From positions 1-6,490 of the forward strand of contig CAYZJD010000279.1 in NCBI GenBank assembly GCA_964478455.1: a stretch of 6,490 nt of DNA. Reading direction: 5' to 3'. Under the pieces are notes generated by a model that was given only the letters and a program-made list of their open reading frames with translations, was not told where the DNA came from and made no database searches. Position numbers and translations under genes: made by a program. The stretch is from CAYZJD01 sp964478455 (lineage in GTDB: Bacteria > Acidobacteriota > Terriglobia > Bryobacterales > Bryobacteraceae). Of the stretch, positions 1 through 5,975 are shown piece by piece. How positions within the stretch are numbered: position 1 is the stretch's first letter; each line of letters starts with the position of its first letter.

Positions 1-36
1 CGTGTGGTACTAGGCGTAAGGTGAAGTAATAGTCCT

Positions 37-1734
37 ATGAACAGAGGAATCGGGCTCGTGCTAATGGTCTTCATAGCGGAAGCACAGGGACTCGGCGAGG
101 ATCGGTGGCAGGCGCGGTCGATGGTGATCACGCGCCGCGGCATTGTGGCCACCAGCCACACGCTGGCCTCGCAGGCCGGGGCGCAGGTGCTGGCGCGCGG
201 CGGCTCGGCCGTGGACGCAGCGATCGCCGCCAACGCTGTCCTCACGGTGGTGGAGCCAATGTCGTGCGGCATCGGCGGGGACCTGTTCGCGATTTACTGG
301 GATGCGAAGACGAAGACCCTGACCGGTCTGAACGCGAGCGGCTGGTCGCCAAAGAAGCTGTCCATCGAGTACCTGAAGGGCCGTGGCATCCCCTCAATGC
401 CGCAACTGGGAATCCTGTCGGTGACGGTCCCGGGCTGCGTGAACGGCTGGGAGAAGCTGCACAAGCGTTTCGGGCGCCTGCCGTGGAACGACTTGCTGAA
501 ACCGGCGGTCTATTACGCCTCGGAGGGATTCCCGGTAACGGAGTTGATCCAAGGGTACTGGGATGGCTCGAAGGCGAAACTCGCCTCCGACCACAATGCC
601 CGGCGGATCTTCCTGCCGGACGGGGCCGTGCCCAAGGTCGGGCAGATCTTCCGCAATCCGGAGCTGGCCCAGGCGCTGCGGCTGATCGGCGAGCAAGGGG
701 CGGTGGCATTCTACCGAGGCCCCATCGCCGAGGCGATCCTGCGGACGGCGGACGTTCTCGGAGGGCCGCTCGAAGCCGGCGACTTGAGCGAATTCGACAG
801 CGAATGGGTGACGCCGATCTCGACCGACTATCGCGGCTGGAAGGTGTACGAGCTGCCGCCGAACGGGCAAGGGATCGCGGCGCTCCAGATGCTCAACATC
901 ATGGAGCGGTTCCCGCTTCCCGACATGAAGCACTCGAGCCCGGAGGCTCACCACCTCAAGATCGAAGCGCAAAAGCTGGCGTATCAGGACCTGCGAAAGT
1001 ACATCGGCGACCCTCGCTTCGCGCAGATCCCGGTCGAGGGCCTGCTGTCCAAGAAGTACGCCGCGGAACGGGCCGCCCTGATCGACGCCGAGTCGGCGCG
1101 CTGCGATGTCGCGCCCGGCAATCCCACTGCTACCGCGGGCGACACGATCTACATGACCGCAGTCGACAAAGACGGCAATATCGTATCGCTGATCCAGAGC
1201 CTCTACATGGGCTTCGGCTCGGGCGTCGTCGTTCACAAGATGGGCTTCCACCTTCAGAACCGCGGGGCGCTGTTCGACCTCGACGAGACGCATCCGAACG
1301 TGCTTGCGCCGCGCAAGCGGCCGTTCCACACGATCATCCCGGGGTTCCTCGAGAAGGGCAGCCTGCACATCGGCTTCGGGATCATGGGCGGGCTGAACCA
1401 GGCGCAGGCGCACGCGCAGTTCGTCTCGAACGTGGTGGATCACGGAATGAACATCCAGCAGGCGCTGGAAGCCCCACGCTTCACAAAGATGAACTTCGGC
1501 GGCTGTGACGTGGTGATCGAGAACCGCGTCCCGGCGGAGACGCTGGAGGTCCTGATGCAAAAAGGACACCGGCTGGAGGTGCGGGGGCCGTTCACCCAGG
1601 CGGTCGGCGGGGGCCAGGTGGTGCTCCACGACTCGGAATCAGGGGTGAATTATGGCGCGTCTTCGCCGCGGAAGGACGGCGCGGCCGTTCCGGAGCCGGA
1701 CCCGTACTTCTTCGAAGGGGCGAAGAAGCCATGA
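37..1734 (+). CDS. Gamma-glutamyltransferase family Ntn-hydrolase (YwrD-like), probably exported
   Basis: This 565-residue protein has the full gamma-glutamyltranspeptidase fold order. The N-terminal signature (residues 35-84) includes the G-GSAVDAAIAANAV and VVEPMSCGIGGDLF blocks. The predicted autoprocessing and nucleophile threonine is T370 in GDTIYMTAVDKDGN, which would give a large chain of about 369 residues and a small chain of about 196. Downstream are GFGSGVVV, the KRPFHTIIP block, the oxyanion/substrate glycines in GIMGGLNQAQAH, and GMNIQQALEAPRF. The stretch between the QNRG block and KRPF is short, so the active-site lid loop of E. coli Ggt is absent, as in YwrD-type members. The Arg that binds the gamma-glutamyl carboxylate in E. 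coli Ggt (DFRE-AP region) is not present; here the segment is GLNASGWSP. The family hydrolyses or transfers gamma-glutamyl groups, for example from glutathione, and also includes cephalosporin acylases, so the substrate is uncertain. Residues 1-18 form a short hydrophobic leader ending in A-E-A-Q, a plausible signal peptide. The start at 37 is chosen because family-like sequence (QARSMV) already begins upstream of the next good ATG at 121; no convincing ribosome site decides it. The stop overlaps the next gene by 4 bases. Confidence 0.93.
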   Translation: MNRGIGLVLMVFIAEAQGLGEDRWQARSMVITRRGIVATSHTLASQAGAQVLARGGSAVDAAIAANAVLTVVEPMSCGIGGDLFAIYWDAKTKTLTGLNASGWSPKKLSIEYLKGRGIPSMPQLGILSVTVPGCVNGWEKLHKRFGRLPWNDLLKPAVYYASEGFPVTELIQGYWDGSKAKLASDHNARRIFLPDGAVPKVGQIFRNPELAQALRLIGEQGAVAFYRGPIAEAILRTADVLGGPLEAGDLSEFDSEWVTPISTDYRGWKVYELPPNGQGIAALQMLNIMERFPLPDMKHSSPEAHHLKIEAQKLAYQDLRKYIGDPRFAQIPVEGLLSKKYAAERAALIDAESARCDVAPGNPTATAGDTIYMTAVDKDGNIVSLIQSLYMGFGSGVVVHKMGFHLQNRGALFDLDETHPNVLAPRKRPFHTIIPGFLEKGSLHIGFGIMGGLNQAQAHAQFVSNVVDHGMNIQQALEAPRFTKMNFGGCDVVIENRVPAETLEVLMQKGHRLEVRGPFTQAVGGGQVVLHDSESGVNYGASSPRKDGAAVPEPDPYFFEGAKKP

Positions 1735-2336
1735 AGCCGATGTATCTTCGAGAAGTCGAGAACAAGCGCGCCGAGGGCGGCGTGTACGCCCAAGCGATCG
1801 AGGCCATTCGCGCCTCGGGCGCGCAGTTGCCGCAGATCGTGCACCTGTTCGCGTACAAGCCCGAGTTGACGGTCCATCTCGAGCGGCTCTCCCAGGCCAT
1901 CATGCGCGGCCCGTCGCCGCTTAGCCCAGGCCTGCGGGAGCTGATCGCCGCGTTCACTTCGCAACAGAACCACTGCCCCTTTTGAACCAGGAGCCACGCC
2001 GCAGTTGCGGCGGAACTGCTGGGCGACGAGGCGAAGGTGAGAGCGGCCCTGGAGGACTATCGCAGCGCCCCTGTCACTGAAGCCGAGAAGGCGCTTCTCG
2101 CCTTCGTGGTCAAGGTGACGAAAGAGACGCACGCGATCGCGGAAGAGGACATCGGCGCTCTCCACGCGGCGGGCTGGAGCGACGAGGCGATCTACGACGC
2201 CGTCATGGTCTGCTGCCTGTTTAACTTCTATACCCGCTGGGTGGATGCGACCGGAGTCCACCCGATGTCTGAGGAGGGACACCGGGCTTCGGGAAAGAGG
2301 CTGGCGGCGCGCGGCTACCTGATGGCCGGCGAGTGA
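1731..2336 (+). CDS. AhpD-like / carboxymuconolactone decarboxylase family selenoprotein, Sec85 at in-frame TGA
   Basis: Read through the TGA at 1983-1985, this is one 201-residue protein of the CMD/AhpD 'peroxidase-related' family, close to the usual 180-200 residues. Residues 1-84 and 86-201 are in the same frame. The join reads HCPF-U-TRSHAAVAAELLG, where family members typically have a CxxC followed by a His. The AhpD catalytic layout is intact: E70, C82, U85 and H89 have the same spacing as Glu118, Cys130, Cys133 and His137 of M. tuberculosis AhpD (from memory). The C-terminal block YDAVMVCCLFNFYTRWVDATGVHPM (residues 155-179) is a hallmark of this subfamily. AhpD-type proteins are helical thiol oxidoreductases that shuttle disulfides to reduce peroxidases or peroxides. 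A Sec in place of the second Cys would make a faster, lower-pKa nucleophile. The start ATG lies inside the ggt-family stop (ATGA), with AGGGG at 1716-1720 as a possible ribosome site, so translation is likely coupled. A gene caller would give 1731-1985 and 2037-2336 instead; the piece lost between them encodes conserved sequence. The alternative is a one-base TGC/TGT to TGA nonsense mutation or sequencing error, but the hairpin after the TGA argues against that. Confidence 0.85.
1983..1985 (+). other. Recoded TGA codon, predicted selenocysteine 85
   Basis: The TGA follows TGC-CCC-TTT (C82-P83-F84) and occupies the second Cys position of the redox motif. Replacement of a catalytic CxxC cysteine by Sec (CxxU) is the standard pattern in bacterial selenoproteins of thioredoxin-like and AhpD-like families. 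Translation stays in frame and free of other stops to 2336. Confidence 0.82.
1987..2022 (+). promoter_or_regulatory. Predicted bacterial SECIS hairpin (SelB-binding element)
   Basis: The hairpin lies inside the coding sequence directly downstream of the TGA. The upper stem is CGCCGC (1997-2002) paired with GCGGCG (2007-2012), six G-C pairs, with loop AGTT (2003-2006). The lower part pairs CCAG (1987-1990) with CTGG (2019-2022) and AG (1992-1993) with CT (2016-2017), with a G-G mismatch (1991/2018) and a 3x3 internal loop (1994-1996/2013-2015). The upper stem begins 11 bases after the TGA, the spacing known for the E. coli fdhF element. The apical loop begins 17 bases after it and has G in its second position followed by U, as the published bSECIS consensus requires. 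Pairings were found by eye; no folding energy was calculated. Confidence 0.78.
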
Positions 2337-2394
2337 GCGGAGCAAGCCCCCTGAAGCAGAGCCTCCTCGGTGGAGCGGGCCGCCAGGCCTGCCA

Positions 2395-2414
2395 TGCCGG
2401 CGGTCGCGCCGGCA
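2395..2414. terminator. GC hairpin in convergent gap, possible terminator
   Basis: TGCCGGCG (2395-2402) pairs perfectly with CGCCGGCA (2407-2414) around a GTCG loop, an 8-bp stem lying 59 bases after the selenoprotein stop. There is no T-tract on either side, so it is not a classical intrinsic terminator. In a GC-rich genome it may still slow or stop transcription, or it may simply be an intergenic repeat. Confidence 0.4.
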
Positions 2415-2441
2415 GAAGGACTTTCCGCCGACAGGACTGAC

Positions 2442-2473
2442 GGCGTGGCGCGCAAGTCTGCGCGCTCCACGCC
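2442..2473. terminator. Strong GC hairpin between convergent genes, probable bidirectional terminator
   Basis: GGCGTGG (2442-2448) and CGCGCA (2449-2454) pair with TGCGCG (2459-2464) and CCACGCC (2467-2473). This makes 13 base pairs around an AGTC loop, with a single CT bulge (2465-2466). It lies between the 3' ends of the selenoprotein gene and the histidine ammonia-lyase gene, where a bidirectional terminator is expected. No run of T follows in either direction, so the call rests on stem strength and position only. Confidence 0.5.
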
Positions 2474-2529
2474 AAATCAGGCGCAGGGGCAGGAATGTAG
2501 AAGCTCTGGGGACAAGACGGAGTCTTATC

Positions 2530-4017
2530 CTACTCGAGGCCGCCGCCGCCGATCCAGGCTGCCACGGCCTCGATGTCCGCCGAAAGAGGCCGGTCGCCGT
2601 CCCAGGCCGCGGAGATTTCACGGAGCTTCTCTCGCGCGTTCTCGATCGGCGGGCTCGAGCGCAGCGGCCGCAGCAGGTCGAGGGCGCGGGCAGCGGCCAG
2701 CGTTTCGATAGCCAGCACGAGCCGCGTGTTCGCCACCACCTGCTTCAGCTTCAGGGCGCTGGTCATTCCCATGCTGACGAAGTCCTCCTTGTTGCCGCTG
2801 GTGGTGATGGAACCGAGCGAGGCAGGCGTCGCCAGCACCCGATTCTCGGCGATGAGGGCGGCGGCGGTCACCTGCGCCATCATGAATCCCGACTCCAGGC
2901 CGGGGCGGGCCGCGAGGAACGGCGGGAGATCTTCGTTCAGCGCCGGGTTGACCAGGCGGTCGATGCGGCGCTCCGAGATGCCGGCCAGCGAGGCGAGCGC
3001 CACCGCCATCGAGTCGAGCGTCAGGGCCAGCGGCTGGCCATGGAAGTTACCGCCGGAGATGATCTCGCCGTCGAGCACGAGCGGGTTGTCGGTGGCGGCG
3101 TTCAGCTCGATCGAGAAGACGCGGCGGGCTTCGGCAAGCACGTCGCGGACGGCGCCATGGACCTGTGGCGCGCAGCGCAGGGAGTACGCGTCCTGCACGC
3201 GCGAGCAGCCGAGATGAGAGTCGCGGATCTGGCTGCCCTCGAGGAGCCGCGTCAGATTGGCGGCGCTCACAAGTTGCCCGGGATGCGGCCGCGCCGCGTG
3301 GAGGCGGCGGTCGAAGGCGCGGGGCGTCCCGCGTAAGGCGTCGGTCGTCATCGCGCAGGCGAAATCGGCGGCTTCGACAAGAACTTCGAAGGCGAGCAAC
3401 TGGAGACAGCCGACGGCAAGCATCGCTTGCGTTCCATTCAGAAGCGAGATGCCCTCTTTAGCCGCCAGCTCGAGCGGCTCGAGGCCTGCCAGGCGCAGCG
3501 CTTCCCTGCCCTGGCAGCGCGCGCCGTCGAAGTAAGCCTCGCCTTCGCCCATCAGGACGAGCGCCATGTGCGCCAGCGGCGCAAGGTCCCCGCTGGCGCC
3601 GACGCTGCCGCGGGACGGCACGAGGGGCACGACACCACGATTCAGCAACTCGCAAAGCCGCTCCGCCACCACCGGGCGAATCCCCGAGAGACCCTTGGCC
3701 AGCACGTTGGCGCGGATCAGCATCATCGCCCGCACTTCCTCGCGACTCATCGGCTCGCCAACTCCGCAGGCGTGCGAACGGACAATGTTGGACTGAAGAG
3801 CCGCGAGGTCTTCGGCGGGAATGCGCACCTCCGCCAGTTGACCGACGCCGGTGTTCACTCCATAGACCGGGGCATCGGAGGCGGCTACCCGCTCGACCTC
3901 CTCGCGGGAGCGCAGCATCTTCGCCAGCGCTTCGGGGGCCAGGGCCGCCTGTTCACGGTTGACGGCCACGGCCGACAGGTGCTCGATGCTTAAGGACTCG
4001 CCGTCCAGCAGGACCAT
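2530..4017 (-). CDS. hutH: Histidine ammonia-lyase (histidase)
   Basis: The enzyme removes ammonia from L-histidine to give trans-urocanate, the first step of histidine degradation in the cytoplasm. It needs no added cofactor because an internal Ala-Ser-Gly cyclises to the MIO electrophile. That triad is seen at residues 141-143 in GSVGASGDLAPLAH. From the ATG at 4017 the protein has 495 residues, and its active-site residues fall almost on the Pseudomonas putida HutH numbering: Y52 (Y53), H82 (H83), N194 (N195), Q275 (Q277), Y278 (Y280), R281 (R283), F325 (F329) and E411 (E414). The SH at 81-82 and the Glu in NKEDFVSMG favour histidase over phenylalanine or tyrosine ammonia-lyase. A GTG at 4047 would add ten residues; the ATG is preferred because it matches the family N-terminus, although its GAAGG is too close to be an ideal ribosome site. 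No other hut gene (hutU, hutI, hutG) is in the window, so its pathway neighbours must be elsewhere. It lies 43 bases downstream of the PEP-CTERM gene on the same strand and may be cotranscribed with it. Confidence 0.94.
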   Translation of the reverse strand: MVLLDGESLSIEHLSAVAVNREQAALAPEALAKMLRSREEVERVAASDAPVYGVNTGVGQLAEVRIPAEDLAALQSNIVRSHACGVGEPMSREEVRAMMLIRANVLAKGLSGIRPVVAERLCELLNRGVVPLVPSRGSVGASGDLAPLAHMALVLMGEGEAYFDGARCQGREALRLAGLEPLELAAKEGISLLNGTQAMLAVGCLQLLAFEVLVEAADFACAMTTDALRGTPRAFDRRLHAARPHPGQLVSAANLTRLLEGSQIRDSHLGCSRVQDAYSLRCAPQVHGAVRDVLAEARRVFSIELNAATDNPLVLDGEIISGGNFHGQPLALTLDSMAVALASLAGISERRIDRLVNPALNEDLPPFLAARPGLESGFMMAQVTAAALIAENRVLATPASLGSITTSGNKEDFVSMGMTSALKLKQVVANTRLVLAIETLAAARALDLLRPLRSSPPIENAREKLREISAAWDGDRPLSADIEAVAAWIGGGGLE

Positions 4018-4060
4018 ACCTTCGTTATAGACCCGCCGGCGCGCCACTGCCAGGCAGCGT

Positions 4061-4768
4061 TCAGCAGCGACGAACCCGCAGCACGAGGACCAGCACCACC
4101 ATTCCGGTGAGCGGCAAAGTGGCAGGCTCCGGCACAGGCTCGGGAGGATCGGTGTTCAGCGCGAGAATCGAGAACCGCTCGGGGCCTCCCGATGCGCCGG
4201 AAACCGTGGCTGCCAGGCCGATACGGTTGTTCGGATTGGAAAAGATCGCCTCCGCCGCCGAGGCCAGATCCTGATCCGGGAGGCGAAAGAGGAAGCCGAG
4301 CTGGCGGAACGGGTGCGTTTCGGTCACCACCATGGCCGTAAGAAACGGGCCGGAGGTGAACAGAATGTCGCCTTCCGGGCTGAAAACGCGGAGGACGAGG
4401 TTGTTGAGCACAAGGTCGTTCCGGCGCGGTTCGTTCGGCTGAAACAGGACATGAAGCGAGCCGAGGGATTCAGCGCCGATTTCGAGGAAAGACACCGTCA
4501 GCGTCTGTCCGGCGCCGGTCAGCTCATCCCCGCCAGGAGCACCGGTTCCCTCACAGGCCGCGGGGCCCGTGACATCGAACAAGCCGTTCCATGAAACACA
4601 GCCCGAGCCTGTGCCGCCGGGGTGACCATGGATGGTCAGGACGACGGCCGGCGTGTTGACTTCGCCGAAGCGGAAAGGTGTGTCAACGTCCAGAATGAGC
4701 GAGGCGATCGCAGGCTCGACCGGAGCGCACCACAGCGCCGCGAGAACCGCCAGCCGGGATTGGGTCAT
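4061..4768 (-). CDS. PEP-CTERM sorting domain-containing exported protein
   Basis: From the ATG at 4768 the product has 235 residues. It has a signal peptide (residues 1-22, MTQSRLAVLAALWC then A-x-A cleavage at A20-I-A22) and a mature domain of about 190 residues rich in Gly, Thr and Val with a few Cys. The tail is a textbook PEP-CTERM: VPEPA at 212-216, a hydrophobic segment at about 217-230 and the basic end RVRRC. In known systems this tail directs the protein to the exosortase (EpsH/XrtA-type) at the inner membrane, where it is cleaved and passed to the surface or exopolysaccharide. The mature part matches no enzyme I recognise; it looks like a beta-rich surface or matrix protein. An upstream ATG at 4882 would add 38 residues but would bury the signal peptide and overlap the divergent gene, so it was rejected. 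The start has no clear ribosome site. Confidence 0.85.
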   Translation of the reverse strand: MTQSRLAVLAALWCAPVEPAIASLILDVDTPFRFGEVNTPAVVLTIHGHPGGTGSGCVSWNGLFDVTGPAACEGTGAPGGDELTGAGQTLTVSFLEIGAESLGSLHVLFQPNEPRRNDLVLNNLVLRVFSPEGDILFTSGPFLTAMVVTETHPFRQLGFLFRLPDQDLASAAEAIFSNPNNRIGLAATVSGASGGPERFSILALNTDPPEPVPEPATLPLTGMVVLVLVLRVRRC

Positions 4769-4843
4769 CCATGGAAGTAGTCCCGAACGGGCCGGCAATC
4801 TCTCAGCGGATGTGGCGCCCGGGACCTCCGGTAGACTCACCTC

Positions 4844-4849
4844 AGGGGG
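4844..4849 (+). promoter_or_regulatory. Shine-Dalgarno site deciding the methyltransferase start
   Basis: AGGGGG sits 7 bases before the ATG at 4857. It picks that start over the in-frame upstream ATG at 4632, whose extension would run across the divergent PEP-CTERM gene and has no family similarity. The 88 bases between the two divergent starts (4769-4856) must hold both promoters, but I see no convincing -35/-10 pair. Confidence 0.65.
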
Positions 4850-4856
4850 TAGGCTT

Positions 4857-5399
4857 ATGGAACGCGTGCCGTACCGGGCCACGGGGGCCGGGGCAGCTTA
4901 CGAGGGACTCGGCCGGCTCCCGGTGATCCTGCTGCTTGATAACGTTCGCAGCATGTATAACGTGGGAGCATTCTTCCGGGCAGCGGATGGAGTTGCAGCC
5001 GAAAAGGTGCACCTTTGCGGGATCACAGCCGCGCCACCGAAGGGCGGCATTCGGAAAACGGCGCTGGGCGCCGAGGACGTCGTTCCTTGGGAGCACTCCC
5101 CGGACCCGGTGTCCGTCGCCCGGATGCTGCGGGAGCGCGGCTACGAGCTGGCCGCAATGGAAACCAGCCTCCATGCGGTGGATCTGTACGACTGGAAGCC
5201 CACTTTTCCGGTGTGCCTCGTGTTCGGGCACGAGGTGGAAGGGATCCGGCCCGAGCTGGCTGCGCTATGTGACACGCACGTGCGAATCCCCATGCTGGGG
5301 GTGAAACACTCCCTGAACGTCGCCACTGCGGGCGGCGTGGCGCTCTACGAACTGTTGCGCAAGTACCGGACGATCGTGGAAGCGGCGCGAATCCGCTGA
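4857..5399 (+). CDS. SpoU/TrmH-family RNA 2'-O-methyltransferase, minimal form
   Basis: This is a 180-residue SPOUT-class methyltransferase that would transfer a methyl group from S-adenosylmethionine to a ribose 2'-OH of tRNA or rRNA. All three family motifs are present. Motif 1 is N29-V-R-S-M-Y-N35-V-G37-AFFR41AADG, with the catalytic Arg. Motif 2 is LVFGHEVEGI (121-130). Motif 3 is IPMLGVKHSLNVATAGGVALYE (from 144), which forms the trefoil knot and SAM pocket. The protein has only the catalytic SPOUT domain; the N-terminal substrate-binding domain of RlmB-type enzymes and the extensions of TrmH are missing. The target nucleotide therefore cannot be named from sequence. It is transcribed divergently from the PEP-CTERM gene and ends 9 bases before the stop of the convergent small secreted-protein gene. 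Confidence 0.9.
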   Translation: MERVPYRATGAGAAYEGLGRLPVILLLDNVRSMYNVGAFFRAADGVAAEKVHLCGITAAPPKGGIRKTALGAEDVVPWEHSPDPVSVARMLRERGYELAAMETSLHAVDLYDWKPTFPVCLVFGHEVEGIRPELAALCDTHVRIPMLGVKHSLNVATAGGVALYELLRKYRTIVEAARIR

Positions 5400-5408
5400 G
5401 CGGCGGCG

Positions 5409-5897
5409 CTACTGCCGGTCGAACACTTCATCGCGCTCGATCTCGGGCAGAGGCGAATGCTGGATGGTGCGCGACTCGATTCGCTTGCTGCCACCGACGA
5501 GCCGGAGCCGCCGACCAGTGTGAAGGAGCAGATCAGGGCGGGCCTGCCGCTTGATCTCCAGCACCAGCGTGTCTCCGTCCCAGGCAGCCTTCACGCTCGC
5601 CGGCGTGCCGATGACGGTCTGTTTGCGCTCTCTGCCGTCGAACGGCGCCTGAAAATTCAGTACGCGATCGCCGAGCCGGTCGTCCGTAATGTCCATGCGG
5701 ATGCCGATGTCGTGCGCTGTCTGTTTGACGGTCCAGACCTCGACGTAACGCGGCCGTGTCGTCCTGAGCTTCCAGACGCCCGTCAGGTCAGGCCTCGCCT
5801 GCGCCATGAGTCCCAGGCTCGCTGCAAAGCATGCAGCGACTTGCAGCACGACCTTCCTGTTCAGACTGCTGCTTTCGCCGGTCCGCTTCTCAGTCAC
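5409..5897 (-). CDS. Small secreted protein of unknown function, lipocalin-like type
   Basis: The product has 162 residues. Residues 1-34 form a signal peptide: a charged start with R14-K15, a hydrophobic core VVLQVAACFAASLGLM, and an A-Q-A site before RPDLTGVWKL. The mature part of about 128 residues is predicted beta-rich, with alternating segments such as YVEVWTVKQTAHDIGIRMDI and GDTLVLEIKRQA. The 'DLTGVWKL' opening followed by short strands is a common layout for exported acidobacterial proteins resembling a lipocalin or beta-barrel, which may bind small ligands. No catalytic motif is visible and I do not recognise a characterised homologue. The only reasonable start is a GTG at 5897, immediately after an in-frame TAG, with no good ribosome site, so the true N-terminus could lie slightly inside. 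Confidence 0.72.
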   Translation of the reverse strand: MTEKRTGESSSLNRKVVLQVAACFAASLGLMAQARPDLTGVWKLRTTRPRYVEVWTVKQTAHDIGIRMDITDDRLGDRVLNFQAPFDGRERKQTVIGTPASVKAAWDGDTLVLEIKRQARPDLLLHTGRRLRLVGGSKRIESRTIQHSPLPEIERDEVFDRQ

Positions 5898-5930
5898 CTA
5901 TTAGAGAATGTACCGCACGATTCCTCAGAG

Positions 5931-5949
5931 TGGCGTCGCTCGCACGCCA
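5931..5949. terminator. Short hairpin downstream of the actin-like gene, weak terminator candidate
   Basis: TGGCGT (5931-5936) pairs with ACGCCA (5944-5949) around a 7-base loop. It lies 26 bases beyond the stop of the minus-strand ATPase gene and before the next minus-strand gene. The stem is only six base pairs and no T-run follows, so this is a weak call. Confidence 0.25.
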
Positions 5950-5975
5950 ACAGAGGCAGGGCCTTCCCTCCGCCG

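Noticed and set aside
1..36. Promoter or leader upstream of the first gene
   Set aside because: AAGGTG at 18-23 is 13 bases from the ATG at 37, too far for a good ribosome site, and too little upstream sequence is present to judge a promoter.
394..1629. Long 411-codon minus-strand ORF opposite the hydrolase gene
   Set aside because: It is a shadow frame typical of GC-rich coding DNA. The plus strand encodes a full recognised family protein, while the minus translation is rich in Arg, Leu and His with no recognisable motif.
1731..1985. Pseudogene caused by a nonsense mutation
   Set aside because: The stop falls exactly on the catalytic Cys position, no other damage is seen in the gene, and a SECIS-like hairpin follows at the canonical spacing. 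It cannot be fully excluded without the sel genes.
2037..2336. A separate 99-residue gene starting at GTG 2037
   Set aside because: It is in the same frame as the upstream segment with only one TGA between them, and the skipped stretch 1986-2036 encodes family-conserved TRSHAAVAAELLG. It is the 3' part of the selenoprotein gene.
4632..4856. N-terminal extension of the RNA methyltransferase from ATG 4632
   Set aside because: The extension runs antisense through the PEP-CTERM gene and has no family similarity. A good ribosome site precedes the ATG at 4857.
5381..5397. AGCGG/CCGCT hairpin at the end of the methyltransferase gene
   Set aside because: Only five base pairs, inside the coding end and without a T-run; such short stems are common by chance at this GC content.
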